From an uncultured Draconibacterium sp. (GTDB lineage: Bacteria > Bacteroidota > Bacteroidia > Bacteroidales > Prolixibacteraceae), in NCBI RefSeq assembly GCF_963676815.1, contig NZ_OY781365.1, forward strand, positions 4,374,501-4,438,500: a stretch of DNA of 64,000 nt. Direction: 5' to 3'. Shown piece after piece: positions 7,792 to 16,224 of the stretch; the stretch's first letter is position 1; every line of letters starts with the position of its first letter. The position numbers and the translations under genes are program-made. The notes under the pieces were generated by a model. The model made no database searches. It was not told the origin of the DNA and worked only from the letters and a program-made list of their open reading frames with translations.

Positions 7792-10008
7792 CTACTCAAT
7801 TGCTTTCTGCTCTTTCGAATGGACGAACAAAATTGTCCCCAGATCATCGTAACCCGCAAAAGTGTTTTCTTTTTCGTGTTTTACCATTTCTTCGCGCAGG
7901 CCAACCAAAATTAATCCGGCATCTTTCGATGTTTTATTGATGATTGCCCGCGTAGAAATTTCATCGGTGCGCTGAATGATCTTAATATTTTTTTCGGTAA
8001 TCGGCATTCTGCCCGACAATACCAGTTTTTTCATCTCATCTTTTGATTGTTTCACTTCGTCTTCGTGGCAAACCACAAAAATCTCGATGCTTGTCTTTTT
8101 CAGATCAGGATGCCCAAGGATAATAAAACTAAGCAAAATCATCAGGTTGGCATTCTCCGTATCAAAAGAATTGATCCAGATGTGGATACCATTCTGAATT
8201 TTCATCTTTTTGGGCGACGATGCCAGTACGCAAATATCAAAATCGCCACTGTTTACCAGCGAGAAATTCTCGATAATTCTCCCCAGGTTATCAGGCTTTT
8301 CTTTGTTGTACTCAAAAATCACCATGTTATTTTCCATTCCTGCAACACCCGGTATTTGAATGGCTTGTGCAATGGCCGAAGTATACGATGGCGAAATAAT
8401 AGTATCGATGTAAACGTAATTTTCTTCATCGGCTTCATCAAGCATTAGGTTGAGCATGTCATCGGCCTTCTCCACTGTTTTTGATGAGTAATAACCTTCG
8501 ATAAGGTACAGGAAAGTTCCAAATCCGTATTTGTGCGAAATCCAGCTTAACAGTTGAAAAGCGCGGTTATTGTGTGTGGTTTTATCTGAAATACAAATGG
8601 CACTGGGGCGCCACTCATTTTGTTTTACCATTTTTTTGCGCTTCTGTAGATGTACCTGCAACTTTCGGTTCAACTGAAAAAGCGAGTTGGCAAACAGCGA
8701 AGCAAAGTCTTTTCTGTTTTTATGGTAATAATTAATGTACAGATAAATCAATGTCATTGCTCCGGCAGACAATAAAGCGTATGAAGTGCTGATTTTAAAC
8801 ATCACCCAGATAGACACCAGAAATCCAACCAGCGAAAGGTACCAGCGCGAGCGAAAAGTTGGGCGGTATGATGGCGATGCGCCAAAATGATTCAGAAAAG
8901 AAATAAGGCACAGCGAACCGTAAGTAACCATAAAAAACATTGAAATGATGGAAGCCACAGCATTTACGTCGCCTAGCGCTACAAAAACAAAGGCGATGGC
9001 TACGGTAACTATCGATGCATTTTGTGGCTCATTGTCGGCAGCATTAGCCTTGGATAGCCAGCGGTTGATTCGTTTCGACGGAAAAGCATTATCGAGAGCC
9101 AGCGCCTGCAAAGTACGTGGAGCCACCATTACCGAACCCAATGCCGAAGAAATGGTTGACGCAGCCAGCCCAAGAGGTACGATTACCGATCCGGCGATTG
9201 CAATTTTACCCATTATCAGCTGGTGTTCCGTTAAATCTTCGATGGAGGCTGACATGGTGAGTTTATATACAATAAAAACGTAAAGTATCATTCCTGAAAT
9301 GGTTGCCAGCACTGTTCCGAGTGGAATGGATTTCGACGGATTTTTTAAATCACCTGATAATCCAACGCCGGCTGTCATTCCTGTAAACGCCGGGAAAATA
9401 ATGGCAAACACAACAAAGAAATTCTCAAAGTTCCGAAACTGATCTTTTGAAAAAGGCAGGCTTGCCGATTGCGAGAACTCTGTTGATCCGAGAAAGAACA
9501 TAATGATGGATACAAACAAAATGGCCACCACAAAATAAAGGGCTTTAACGCCCAGGTTGGCACCTTTTTTTATGATCAGAAAAGCCAGCCCGGCCATAAC
9601 GGGCAAACTGATTGCCTGCCGCGGCAAAAGAAAATCGTATTTGTCGGCCAGTAAATTGAAAAAGAATTCGAATGCCTCGGTAAATGCAATAACATAAAAC
9701 GCCACACTAATGGCCTGCGAAAAGAATAGCGCAATGCCAATTGTGGCTCCAATATTTAACCCAAACGAGCGCGAGATAATAAAATACTCGCCACCGCCTT
9801 CAACACGTTTGTTGGTTGCAATCTCGGAAATGGCAAGCGCCGTTGGAATAGTTACCAGGTGCCCCAGGAAAATTATGAGGATTACGCCCCAAAATCCCAG
9901 CGTGCCCACTGCATAACCAAAACGAAGAAATAAAATTGCGCCTAAAATTGTTGAAATAGCCGTAAGAAATACCGGGGCTGTTCCAAATTTGTTACTCTGT
10001 GTAGTCAT
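7792..10008 (-). CDS. APC-superfamily permease with C-terminal cytosolic domain
   Basis: 738-residue transporter. Residues 1-430 form about 12 membrane helices of the APC type (FGTAPVFLTAISTILGAILFLRFGYAVG at the start, with the unwound TM1 GAILFLRFG, and GMTAGVGLSGDLKNPSKSIPLGT). The remaining 300 residues are soluble and resemble the C-terminal region of SLC12 cation-chloride cotransporters (ILLSFIILGHPDLKKTSIEIFVV). The substrate could be an amino acid or K+/Cl-; the sequence does not decide. It stands alone between the MscS and nuclease genes. Confidence 0.83.
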   Translation of the reverse strand: MTTQSNKFGTAPVFLTAISTILGAILFLRFGYAVGTLGFWGVILIIFLGHLVTIPTALAISEIATNKRVEGGGEYFIISRSFGLNIGATIGIALFFSQAISVAFYVIAFTEAFEFFFNLLADKYDFLLPRQAISLPVMAGLAFLIIKKGANLGVKALYFVVAILFVSIIMFFLGSTEFSQSASLPFSKDQFRNFENFFVVFAIIFPAFTGMTAGVGLSGDLKNPSKSIPLGTVLATISGMILYVFIVYKLTMSASIEDLTEHQLIMGKIAIAGSVIVPLGLAASTISSALGSVMVAPRTLQALALDNAFPSKRINRWLSKANAADNEPQNASIVTVAIAFVFVALGDVNAVASIISMFFMVTYGSLCLISFLNHFGASPSYRPTFRSRWYLSLVGFLVSIWVMFKISTSYALLSAGAMTLIYLYINYYHKNRKDFASLFANSLFQLNRKLQVHLQKRKKMVKQNEWRPSAICISDKTTHNNRAFQLLSWISHKYGFGTFLYLIEGYYSSKTVEKADDMLNLMLDEADEENYVYIDTIISPSYTSAIAQAIQIPGVAGMENNMVIFEYNKEKPDNLGRIIENFSLVNSGDFDICVLASSPKKMKIQNGIHIWINSFDTENANLMILLSFIILGHPDLKKTSIEIFVVCHEDEVKQSKDEMKKLVLSGRMPITEKNIKIIQRTDEISTRAIINKTSKDAGLILVGLREEMVKHEKENTFAGYDDLGTILFVHSKEQKAIE

Positions 10009-10073
10009 AAATGTACTTTACAAATCTGCGATCAAAAGATAGAATGTTTTTTTGTTAATCAAGCAAATCAGAA

Positions 10074-10430
10074 TCAGTATTCTGCATAAACTGCATAACC
10101 TTTTTCTACCAGTTCGTCGTTAAGTGATTGTTGGTTGTCGGCCAATCTTATAATTCCAATGTAGCGGCCAAACTTTCCTACCTCTTTATCGGTTTCAACA
10201 ATCACTTCGTTGTCATTGTTCGATATCCGTTCAATAACAAATGCTTTTGCTTTCATGCCATTTTTATACTCTTCCGAATCCTTTTTAACGTTGTAAGTTT
10301 CGGGTGTATTTATGCCACGAAGACGGATACGCTGAAAAGTGGTGATTTTAAATCCGAGGTCGATAACCAGGTCGATGGTGTCGCCATCAACCACACGATC
10401 TACTGTTGCTTTGTATGTGTACATATTCAT
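10074..10430 (-). CDS. thermonuclease family (SNase-like) protein
   Basis: Small staphylococcal-nuclease-like domain (118 residues from the chosen start). Family motifs visible are VDRVVDGDTIDLVIDLGF, RIRLRGINTPET with the catalytic Arg, and GKFGRYIGII with the second Arg. An upstream ATG at 10532 is in frame but would add 34 basic, non-conserved residues, so the start at 10430 (MNMYTYK) is preferred; 10424 is a further option. No signal peptide is present with this start. Confidence 0.82.
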   Translation of the reverse strand: MNMYTYKATVDRVVDGDTIDLVIDLGFKITTFQRIRLRGINTPETYNVKKDSEEYKNGMKAKAFVIERISNNDNEVIVETDKEVGKFGRYIGIIRLADNQQSLNDELVEKGYAVYAEY

Positions 10431-10612
10431 GTGTTTTGTTCCATTCAAGATACGGATTTGAAGCTTAATAAAGTAGTTTATTTGCGGCTTTTTTAAAATT
10501 AGGAGTTTATTGTGGGGCCTGTTTTTATTCACTCACATTTGCTTTGTTCTGATAGTTGCTTTTTGTATAAGTCGTTGTGTTGTACTAAATTCGGAAAACG
10601 AATAAAACTAAA

Positions 10613-12151
10613 ATGCCTAAATTAATACAATCGAAACCGACCGGAGTGCGGCAGTGGGCTTTAATTCTTGCGCCGCTAATTAGTCTTTTGGTTATTCTTT
10701 TCGCCGATCTCGACCCGCAAAACAGAAATGTAACCTATTGCTTTGCTATAGCTTTATTGATGGCCATTTGGTGGATAACAGAAGCCATTCCGCTAGCAGT
10801 AACAGCATTGTTACCGGTTGCCCTGTTTCCGTTGTTTGGAGTGGTTGATGGCAAAACGATTTCGGCCATGTATTTTAACCACCTGATTTTTCTTTTTATT
10901 GGTGGGTTTTTAATGGCTTTTGCAATGGAACGCTGGAACTTGCACCGGAGAATAGCATTGCGGATTTTACTGGTTGTTGGCATCAGCCCCGGGCGGATTT
11001 TGCTAGGATTTATGTTGGCTACTTCTTTTCTGTCGATGTGGATGTCGAATACCGCAACTGCCATGATGATGGTTCCAATTGCCCTTTCAATAATTCTGAA
11101 ACTGGAGGAAAGTATTGGACAAAAGAAAATGGGAAAATACGCGATCGGCCTGTTGCTGGGTATTGCTTATTCGGCATCTATTGGCGGTGTTGCAACTTTG
11201 GTAGGTACTCCACCCAATTTGTCGTTTGCACGAATTGTAAGCATAATTTTTCCTGAAATGACCGAAATCTCTTTTGCCGACTGGTTTATTTTTGCACTTC
11301 CGGTTACCGTGCTGTTGTTTATATTGGCGTGGCTTTTATTGTATATCATGTATAAACCCCAAAAAAGCTGGAAAAAGATTCATATCGATCAGTTTCGCGA
11401 AGAATACAATGCTTTGGGAAAGGCAAAACCGGAGGAGAAGATAGTACTGATTTTATTCGTAATTCTGGCATTTTTATGGATATTCCGTTCTGGTTTTACC
11501 ATTCAGTCTTTTGATGTACCGGGGTGGTCGAGATTATTTAAAAATCCGTCGTACATAAACGATGGTACAGTGGCTATTTTTATTGCTGTCATCCTTTTTA
11601 TACTGCCTTCGAAATCAGAAAAGGGGGAGCGAATAATGAATTGGGAAACAGCGCGAAAAATACCCTGGAACATTGTGCTTTTGTTTGGTGGCGGTTTTGC
11701 TCTGGCACAGGGGTTTGTTGATTCGGGATTGTCGGTATGGTTTGGCGAACAAATGGCCGGACTTGCCAATGTAAAACCAATTGTACTCACTTTTGCTAAT
11801 GTAACCATGATGTCGTTTTTAACCGAACTAACATCAAACACCGCAACTACCGAAATGATTTTGCCTATTCTTTCGGGACTTTCAACCACTATAGAAGTTA
11901 ATCCGTTGTTGTTAATGATTCCGGCAACTTTAGCGGCATCGCTGGCTTTTATGTTACCGGTTGCTACACCGCCGAACGCCATCATTTTTGGTACTAACCG
12001 TATCCGGGTAAAAGACATGGTTAAAACCGGAATACTGCTCAACCTGGCCGGAATAATTGTTGCTACCCTGGTGATGTATTTCTGGGGAGTTTTGGTATTT
12101 GATATCGATGTTTCTGTATTTCCTGATTGGGCGGCAGCAACAGTAGGATAA
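10613..12151 (+). CDS. DASS-family sodium:dicarboxylate/anion symporter
   Basis: Predicted inner-membrane Na+-coupled carrier of the SLC13/DASS family, 512 residues with about 11-12 helices. Family marks are the duplicated SNT motifs: MWMSNTATAMMM in the first half and TELTSNTATTEMILPI in the second. Also present are GVATLVGTPPNL and LPVATPPNAIIFG. Likely substrates are succinate, fumarate, malate or sulfate; the sequence does not separate them. It is divergent from the nuclease gene and monocistronic. Confidence 0.9.
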   Translation: MPKLIQSKPTGVRQWALILAPLISLLVILFADLDPQNRNVTYCFAIALLMAIWWITEAIPLAVTALLPVALFPLFGVVDGKTISAMYFNHLIFLFIGGFLMAFAMERWNLHRRIALRILLVVGISPGRILLGFMLATSFLSMWMSNTATAMMMVPIALSIILKLEESIGQKKMGKYAIGLLLGIAYSASIGGVATLVGTPPNLSFARIVSIIFPEMTEISFADWFIFALPVTVLLFILAWLLLYIMYKPQKSWKKIHIDQFREEYNALGKAKPEEKIVLILFVILAFLWIFRSGFTIQSFDVPGWSRLFKNPSYINDGTVAIFIAVILFILPSKSEKGERIMNWETARKIPWNIVLLFGGGFALAQGFVDSGLSVWFGEQMAGLANVKPIVLTFANVTMMSFLTELTSNTATTEMILPILSGLSTTIEVNPLLLMIPATLAASLAFMLPVATPPNAIIFGTNRIRVKDMVKTGILLNLAGIIVATLVMYFWGVLVFDIDVSVFPDWAAATVG

Positions 12152-12207
12152 GAATTTTACTTTATTATCAGCACTTAATGGAGGGAAGTACACATTTATC
12201 TGCAGAC

Positions 12208-12242
12208 AAAAAAAAGCACCCAACCCAAAGGCAGGATGCTTT
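12208..12242 (-). terminator. terminator between DASS and DUF6261 genes
   Basis: On the minus strand AGCATCC ... GGGTGCT forms a stem followed by eight T (complement of 12208-12215). It sits downstream of the DUF6261 stop codon. The plus-strand T run is shorter, but it may also stop the DASS transcript. Confidence 0.75.
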
Positions 12243-12274
12243 TATTCTCCACAAATCAAATCCATATGTATTTC

Positions 12275-13030
12275 TTAGCTCGGAGCCGTAGGAGGCGGTG
12301 TCTCGTCCTCTGGCTCACTATCAGAGCGTCCCTGGCGTGCGGCCAGCTCATTTTCGTAATCGTTAATCTGGTTGTTTGTTAACTGAATAAAATTATCAAT
12401 CTCTGGTGTCGACATTTCCAGCTCAACCAAGGCGTTAATGCGCGATACAATTTTTTCGTAAGCAGTATCAACAGCCTCGCGCAACAGTTTGTATTCTTCA
12501 TTGTCCTGGTCTACGGTTTCCTGCCTGCGTTGTTCCGTAAGGTTTTGCACTGTCAGGTTTTCAGTTTTTAAGGCTTCAACCCAATTGGTAATACCAACGG
12601 TTGTACAATAGCCACTGTAAATGCGGCTCTCAAGGTCTTGAATAAGATTGGTAAGCGCTGCCGACTCTCCTTTTAATGGCATGGTGCGTACGTTGCCGTG
12701 TAAATCGAATAGTGCTTTAAGTTTTTCGGCAGCCTCAACTTCAGCCTCGTCAGGTCCCATCATTGTAGCCCTCAAACGCATAAAAATAGCACTCCAGTAA
12801 CTATCGCGCTTTACATCGGCACCACCTATTAGCGGCGTAAAATCGCTGCTGTTACTCTTTTTATACACCGTATCCATAGCCGCATAAGCCGCATTAAATT
12901 CGGGCATTTTGCTCTCGATGTTTAACGTGGCCGGCGTGGCCGTGTTAATTCGGGTTAGAAACTCAGTTATAAACTGATAATGGTCGTTATTGCGGAAACG
13001 ACTAAAAACCACTCTAATAATTTTTCTCAT
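12275..13030 (-). CDS. DUF6261 family protein
   Basis: 251 residues, predicted mostly helical and cytoplasmic. Recognisable DUF6261 features are RFRNNDHYQFITEFL near the N-terminus, TPLIGGADVKRDSYWSAI in the middle and a C-terminal helical region before an acidic, Pro-rich tail (EPEDETPPPTAPS). The family is common in Bacteroidota, often several copies per genome near mobile or repeat-rich regions (from memory); its function is unknown. Here it borders the repeat array and the disrupted RM locus. Confidence 0.75.
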   Translation of the reverse strand: MRKIIRVVFSRFRNNDHYQFITEFLTRINTATPATLNIESKMPEFNAAYAAMDTVYKKSNSSDFTPLIGGADVKRDSYWSAIFMRLRATMMGPDEAEVEAAEKLKALFDLHGNVRTMPLKGESAALTNLIQDLESRIYSGYCTTVGITNWVEALKTENLTVQNLTEQRRQETVDQDNEEYKLLREAVDTAYEKIVSRINALVELEMSTPEIDNFIQLTNNQINDYENELAARQGRSDSEPEDETPPPTAPS

Positions 13031-13341
13031 AATGAATTTGTGAGTTGATTTAAAAATGTTTGTTGATTGTTAAACTATTGGATTGAATTTGCGAATTTTA
13101 TATGCATTTGGTATTAATTATTGAATAAAAGTAAAGCATATGTTTAGCCAAGTCAAGTGCTGGCAATATGTTTTGCAGCAAACTTTTGTTTAAAACAGGC
13201 GACAATAAGTGCCTCTGAATCTATTTTATTGCATCAATAGCAATATAGTGCTTGTTTAAAACGTCGTATTTTATGTGCTCAGGTGGCTAATGCCCCTGCA
13301 AAATGCATTTTGCACCAGCAATTATGTGCTGTGCATAAGCA
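13031..13341. other. gene-free stretch before the repeat array
   Basis: About 310 bp without a supported gene. The first ~150 bp are AT-rich and upstream of the DUF6261 start, so they probably hold its promoter, although no clear TAnnTTTG element was found. The rest contains loosely repeated GCAAAATGCATTTTGC-like phrases (near 13296-13315) that read as small inverted repeats. Confidence 0.4.
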
Positions 13342-13592
13342 AAAATACGTTTGAACCCCACTTCGTTTATCTGGCGGCGTGCGAAAATGCGTTTGAAACC
13401 GGTTTCTGTTAGCTGGGGGCTTGAAAAAACGTGTTTGAAACCAACTTCTGTCACCTGAGGGAGCTTTAAAACACGTTTGAAAGCTTCCCCAGCTGCTGAG
13501 GACGAAAAAAAATGCGTTTGAAACCGGTTTCTGTTAGCTGGGGGCGTAAAAAAACGCGTTCGAAATCAACTTCTGTCACCTGAGGGGGCTTT
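13342..13592. repeat. tandem array of six ~42-bp units with a 125-bp higher-order period
   Basis: Six consecutive units begin with AAAA(T/C) and share GTTTGAAA..., starting at 13342, 13384, 13426, 13468, 13509 and 13551 (lengths 42, 42, 42, 41, 42, 42). Units 2 and 5 are nearly identical, as are units 3 and 6, so a pair of units recurs at a distance of 125 bp while unit 4 has diverged. Since 42 is a multiple of three, units 2-3 and 5-6 each contain a 72-bp ORF (13387-13458 and 13512-13583) with the same stop codon. These are probably by-products of the repeat. Confidence 0.85.
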
Positions 13593-13659
13593 AAAATCAG
13601 TCAGTTACGTGTTTTTGTGTTTTGGGCGATTATTGGAAAGCCGCGTGTAGCGGGGCATG

Positions 13660-13697
13660 GGGCTGTAGAGACGCCCAATTGGGCGTCTCTACAGCCC
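13660..13697. repeat. perfect 38-bp palindrome (GTAGAGACGCCC REP type)
   Basis: The two 19-base arms are exact reverse complements, with core GTAGAGACGCCCAATTGGGC and no spacer. A further partial arm (TGGGCGTA) follows at 13701. The GTAGAGACG wording is that of a REP-type element known to me from several phyla. It lies about 95 bp upstream of the RM gene start and could act as a transcript hairpin. Confidence 0.85.
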
Positions 13698-13790
13698 AAA
13701 TGGGCGTATTTACCACATTGCATAAACATAATACCGAATTCCCCATTTTTTGCTAAATTGGGCATTCGTAAAAAAACAGAACCCATAAAT

Positions 13791-15722
13791 ATGACTGTCT
13801 CCGAATATTTAGCCGTACTAAACAACCGTTTTCAATCGGGCATATCAAGCGAACACACCTATCGTGGCGATTTGGAAAGCCTTATCCGCACATTGGTTGC
13901 CGAAGTGGAAATTACCAACGAACCATCGAAAGTTACCGATTGCGGAAACCCCGACTATGTAATTACAAAAGGGAAAATACCTGTTGGCTACATCGAGGCC
14001 AAAGACATTGGCAAAGACCTGAACGGCAAACAATACAAGGAGCAGTTTACCCGCTACAAAAATGCGCTCGATAACCTGATAATTACCGATTACCTCTGGT
14101 TTCAGTTTTTTAAAGAGGGCGAACTGGTACACGAAATACGCATTGGCGAAATTGACGGAAACAGTATTAACCCGCTGACCGAAAATTTTACGAACTTCGA
14201 AAACCTGGTGCGCGATTTTTGTACCTACGTGGGGCAAACCATACGCTCGGGTAAAAAGCTGGCCGGAATGATGGCCGCCAAAGCACGCCTGCTGCAAAAT
14301 ATTGTTGAACGCGCACTTACCGCCGACAACGAAAACGACGAAAACTCAACGCTAAACGATCAGTACGAATCGTTTAAAAACATACTTATACACGACCTCA
14401 CGCCAAAAGGTTTTGCCGACATTTATGCACAAACGCTGGCCTACGGAATGTTTGCTGCACGTTACCACGACCAGACACCCGAAGACTTTAGCCGTTACGA
14501 GGCTGCCGAGTTGATACCCAAAACCAATCCTTTTCTGAAAAAACTGTTTACCTACATTGCCGGACCCGACATTGACGAACGGATAAAACGCACGGTTGAT
14601 AACCTCGCGCTGGTTTTTAGGGCGGTAAACCTCGATGCCCTGCTGCATAACTTTGGCCGAAAAAGTACGGACAGGTCGCGACCTGTCCCAACAGAGCGAC
14701 CTGCCCCTCCAACAGGATACGACCCCATTATTCATTTTTACGAAACCTTTTTGGCCGAGTACGATGCCAAACTACGTAAAGCGCGTGGTGTGTGGTACAC
14801 GCCCGAGCCGGTGGTGAATTTTATTGTGCGCGCCGTAGACGATATATTAAAATCCGAGTTCGATTTGCCGCAGGGATTGGCCGATACCGCCAAAACAAAA
14901 ATAAAAGTGCCCGTGCAGGGCAGCAAAAAAATGCAGGAGCTTGAGGTGCACAAAGTACAGGTGCTCGACCCCGCCACAGGAACAGGTACTTTTTTGGCCG
15001 AAGTGGTAAAACACATTTACCACAACAAGTTTAAAAGCATGCAGGGGGCCTGGAGTGCTTATGTAGAGGAGCATCTTATTCCGCGCCTTAATGGTTTCGA
15101 GCTGCTAATGGCTTCTTATTCAATGGCCCACCTTAAACTCGATATGCTACTTTCGGAAACAGGGTATAAACCTATAAAAAACCAGCGTTTTAACATTTAC
15201 CTCACCAACAGCCTCGAAGAACACCACCCCGACACCGGCACCCTTTGGGCCAACTGGCTAAGCACCGAAGCCAACGAAGCCAACCACATAAAACGCGATA
15301 CACCCGTTATGTGCGTTATTGGTAATCCGCCGTATTCGGTTAGCAGCACCAATAAATCGGAATGGATTGAAAAGCTGATGAAGGATTACAAAAAGAACCT
15401 GAATGAACGGAATATTCAGCCTTTGTCCGACGATTACATAAAGTTTATTCGCTACGGCCAATATTATGTCGAGAAAAATGGCGAAGGCATATTGGCGTAT
15501 ATCTCCAACAATAGTTTTATCGATGGTTTAATACACCGCCAGATGCGGAAAAGCCTGATGGAAACCTTTGATAAAATTTATATTCTCGATTTACACGGCA
15601 ACAGCAAGAAAAAAGAAACAACACCCGATGGCCAGCCCGATAAAAATGTGTTTGACATTATGCAGGGTGTTAGCATTAATATTTTTGTAAAAAAACGGAA
15701 TGAGGGAACGAAAACGAAATAG
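13791..15722 (+). CDS. type ISP-like RM enzyme, N-terminal part (nuclease + N6-adenine methyltransferase), split gene
   Basis: 643-residue N-terminal part of a single-chain restriction-modification enzyme. Residues ~50-71 give a PD-(D/E)XK nuclease signature (NPDYVITK ... GYIEAK). The adenine-methyltransferase part has motif I DPATGTGTFL (Asp393) and motif IV NPPY (Asn512). No helicase motifs are seen. The start MTVSEYL is chosen because the upstream in-frame extension to 13617 crosses the palindrome. The chain stops at TAG after NIFVKKRNEGTKTK, where the family normally continues into the target-recognition part; that part resumes in the gene at 16217. A REP-like palindrome encodes residues ~293-300. 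Confidence 0.85.
   Translation: MTVSEYLAVLNNRFQSGISSEHTYRGDLESLIRTLVAEVEITNEPSKVTDCGNPDYVITKGKIPVGYIEAKDIGKDLNGKQYKEQFTRYKNALDNLIITDYLWFQFFKEGELVHEIRIGEIDGNSINPLTENFTNFENLVRDFCTYVGQTIRSGKKLAGMMAAKARLLQNIVERALTADNENDENSTLNDQYESFKNILIHDLTPKGFADIYAQTLAYGMFAARYHDQTPEDFSRYEAAELIPKTNPFLKKLFTYIAGPDIDERIKRTVDNLALVFRAVNLDALLHNFGRKSTDRSRPVPTERPAPPTGYDPIIHFYETFLAEYDAKLRKARGVWYTPEPVVNFIVRAVDDILKSEFDLPQGLADTAKTKIKVPVQGSKKMQELEVHKVQVLDPATGTGTFLAEVVKHIYHNKFKSMQGAWSAYVEEHLIPRLNGFELLMASYSMAHLKLDMLLSETGYKPIKNQRFNIYLTNSLEEHHPDTGTLWANWLSTEANEANHIKRDTPVMCVIGNPPYSVSSTNKSEWIEKLMKDYKKNLNERNIQPLSDDYIKFIRYGQYYVEKNGEGILAYISNNSFIDGLIHRQMRKSLMETFDKIYILDLHGNSKKKETTPDGQPDKNVFDIMQGVSINIFVKKRNEGTKTK
14669..14688. repeat. REP-like 20-bp palindrome inside the RM coding sequence
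   Basis: GGACAGGTCGCGACCTGTCC is a perfect palindrome that keeps the reading frame and encodes part of the stretch STDRSRPVPTERPAPP. A degenerate half copy (GCGACCTGCCC) follows at 14695. The same core recurs inside the RAYT gene at 15976-16003, which shows it is a repeated element and not an ordinary coding sequence. Confidence 0.85.
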
Positions 15723-16224
15723 GAAAAAGGGATACGATTACACAACCCCGGCCATTTATTTTTTAACCCTGTGTTGCCAAAACCGAATCCATTATCTTGG
15801 CACCATAACTGATAATAAAATGCATTTAAACCAAAACGGAAATATTGTTAACGAACAAATAATTTGGATGGAAAAACAATATCCGTATTTTAAAATTCAT
15901 CAATACGTGGTAATGCCCAACCACGTACATATATTATGCGAAATCGACGATGTACCCGTAGGGACAGGTCGCGATGTAGGGACAGGTCGCGACCTGTCCC
16001 TACGGGGAACCAAAATAAAATCCATATCCGAATTAATGGGGGCATTAAAAACCACATCGTCGAAAAAAATACACCTGAACGGATGCCCCGATTTTCAATG
16101 GCAGCGTTCGTTTCACGACCACATTGTACGAAACCAACAATCGTATGATCGCATAGAACAATACATTATTAACAATCCCGAACGCTGGGAAACAGATCAA
16201 TTAAATCAACCCGATTATGAATAA
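15700..16224 (+). CDS. REP-associated tyrosine transposase (RAYT, IS200-like Y1 family)
   Basis: 174-residue HUH nuclease of the TnpA-REP type, which cleaves single-stranded REP hairpins. HUH motif HVH at residues 75-77 in VVMPNHVHIL; the catalytic Tyr is most likely Tyr155 in YDRIEQYIINNPERW. The N-terminal RKKGYDYTTPAIYFLTLCCQNR is family-typical. The gene lies between the two halves of the RM gene. Its ATG is inside the last codons of the N-part and its TAA overlaps the ATG of the C-part, each in a different frame. Residues ~86-104 (GTGRDVGTGRDLSL) are encoded by a REP-like palindrome, probably in the loop after the HUH strand. Confidence 0.92.
   Translation: MRERKRNRKKGYDYTTPAIYFLTLCCQNRIHYLGTITDNKMHLNQNGNIVNEQIIWMEKQYPYFKIHQYVVMPNHVHILCEIDDVPVGTGRDVGTGRDLSLRGTKIKSISELMGALKTTSSKKIHLNGCPDFQWQRSFHDHIVRNQQSYDRIEQYIINNPERWETDQLNQPDYE
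15955..16007. repeat. REP-like palindrome inside the RAYT gene
   Basis: A perfect 28-bp palindrome (15976-16003, core GGGACAGGTCGCGACC) is preceded by a second direct copy of its left arm (15955-15974). The layout is therefore arm, arm, inverted arm. The frame of the transposase stays open through it. Its core equals the palindrome at 14669-14688. Confidence 0.88.

Noticed and set aside
13342..13592. CRISPR array
   Set aside because: The 42-bp units are contiguous with no unique spacers, and no cas genes are present.
13617..13790. N-terminal extension of the RM gene by 58 codons
   Set aside because: The extension crosses the 38-bp palindrome and has no family similarity; MTVSEYL at 13791 is a normal start for the enzyme.
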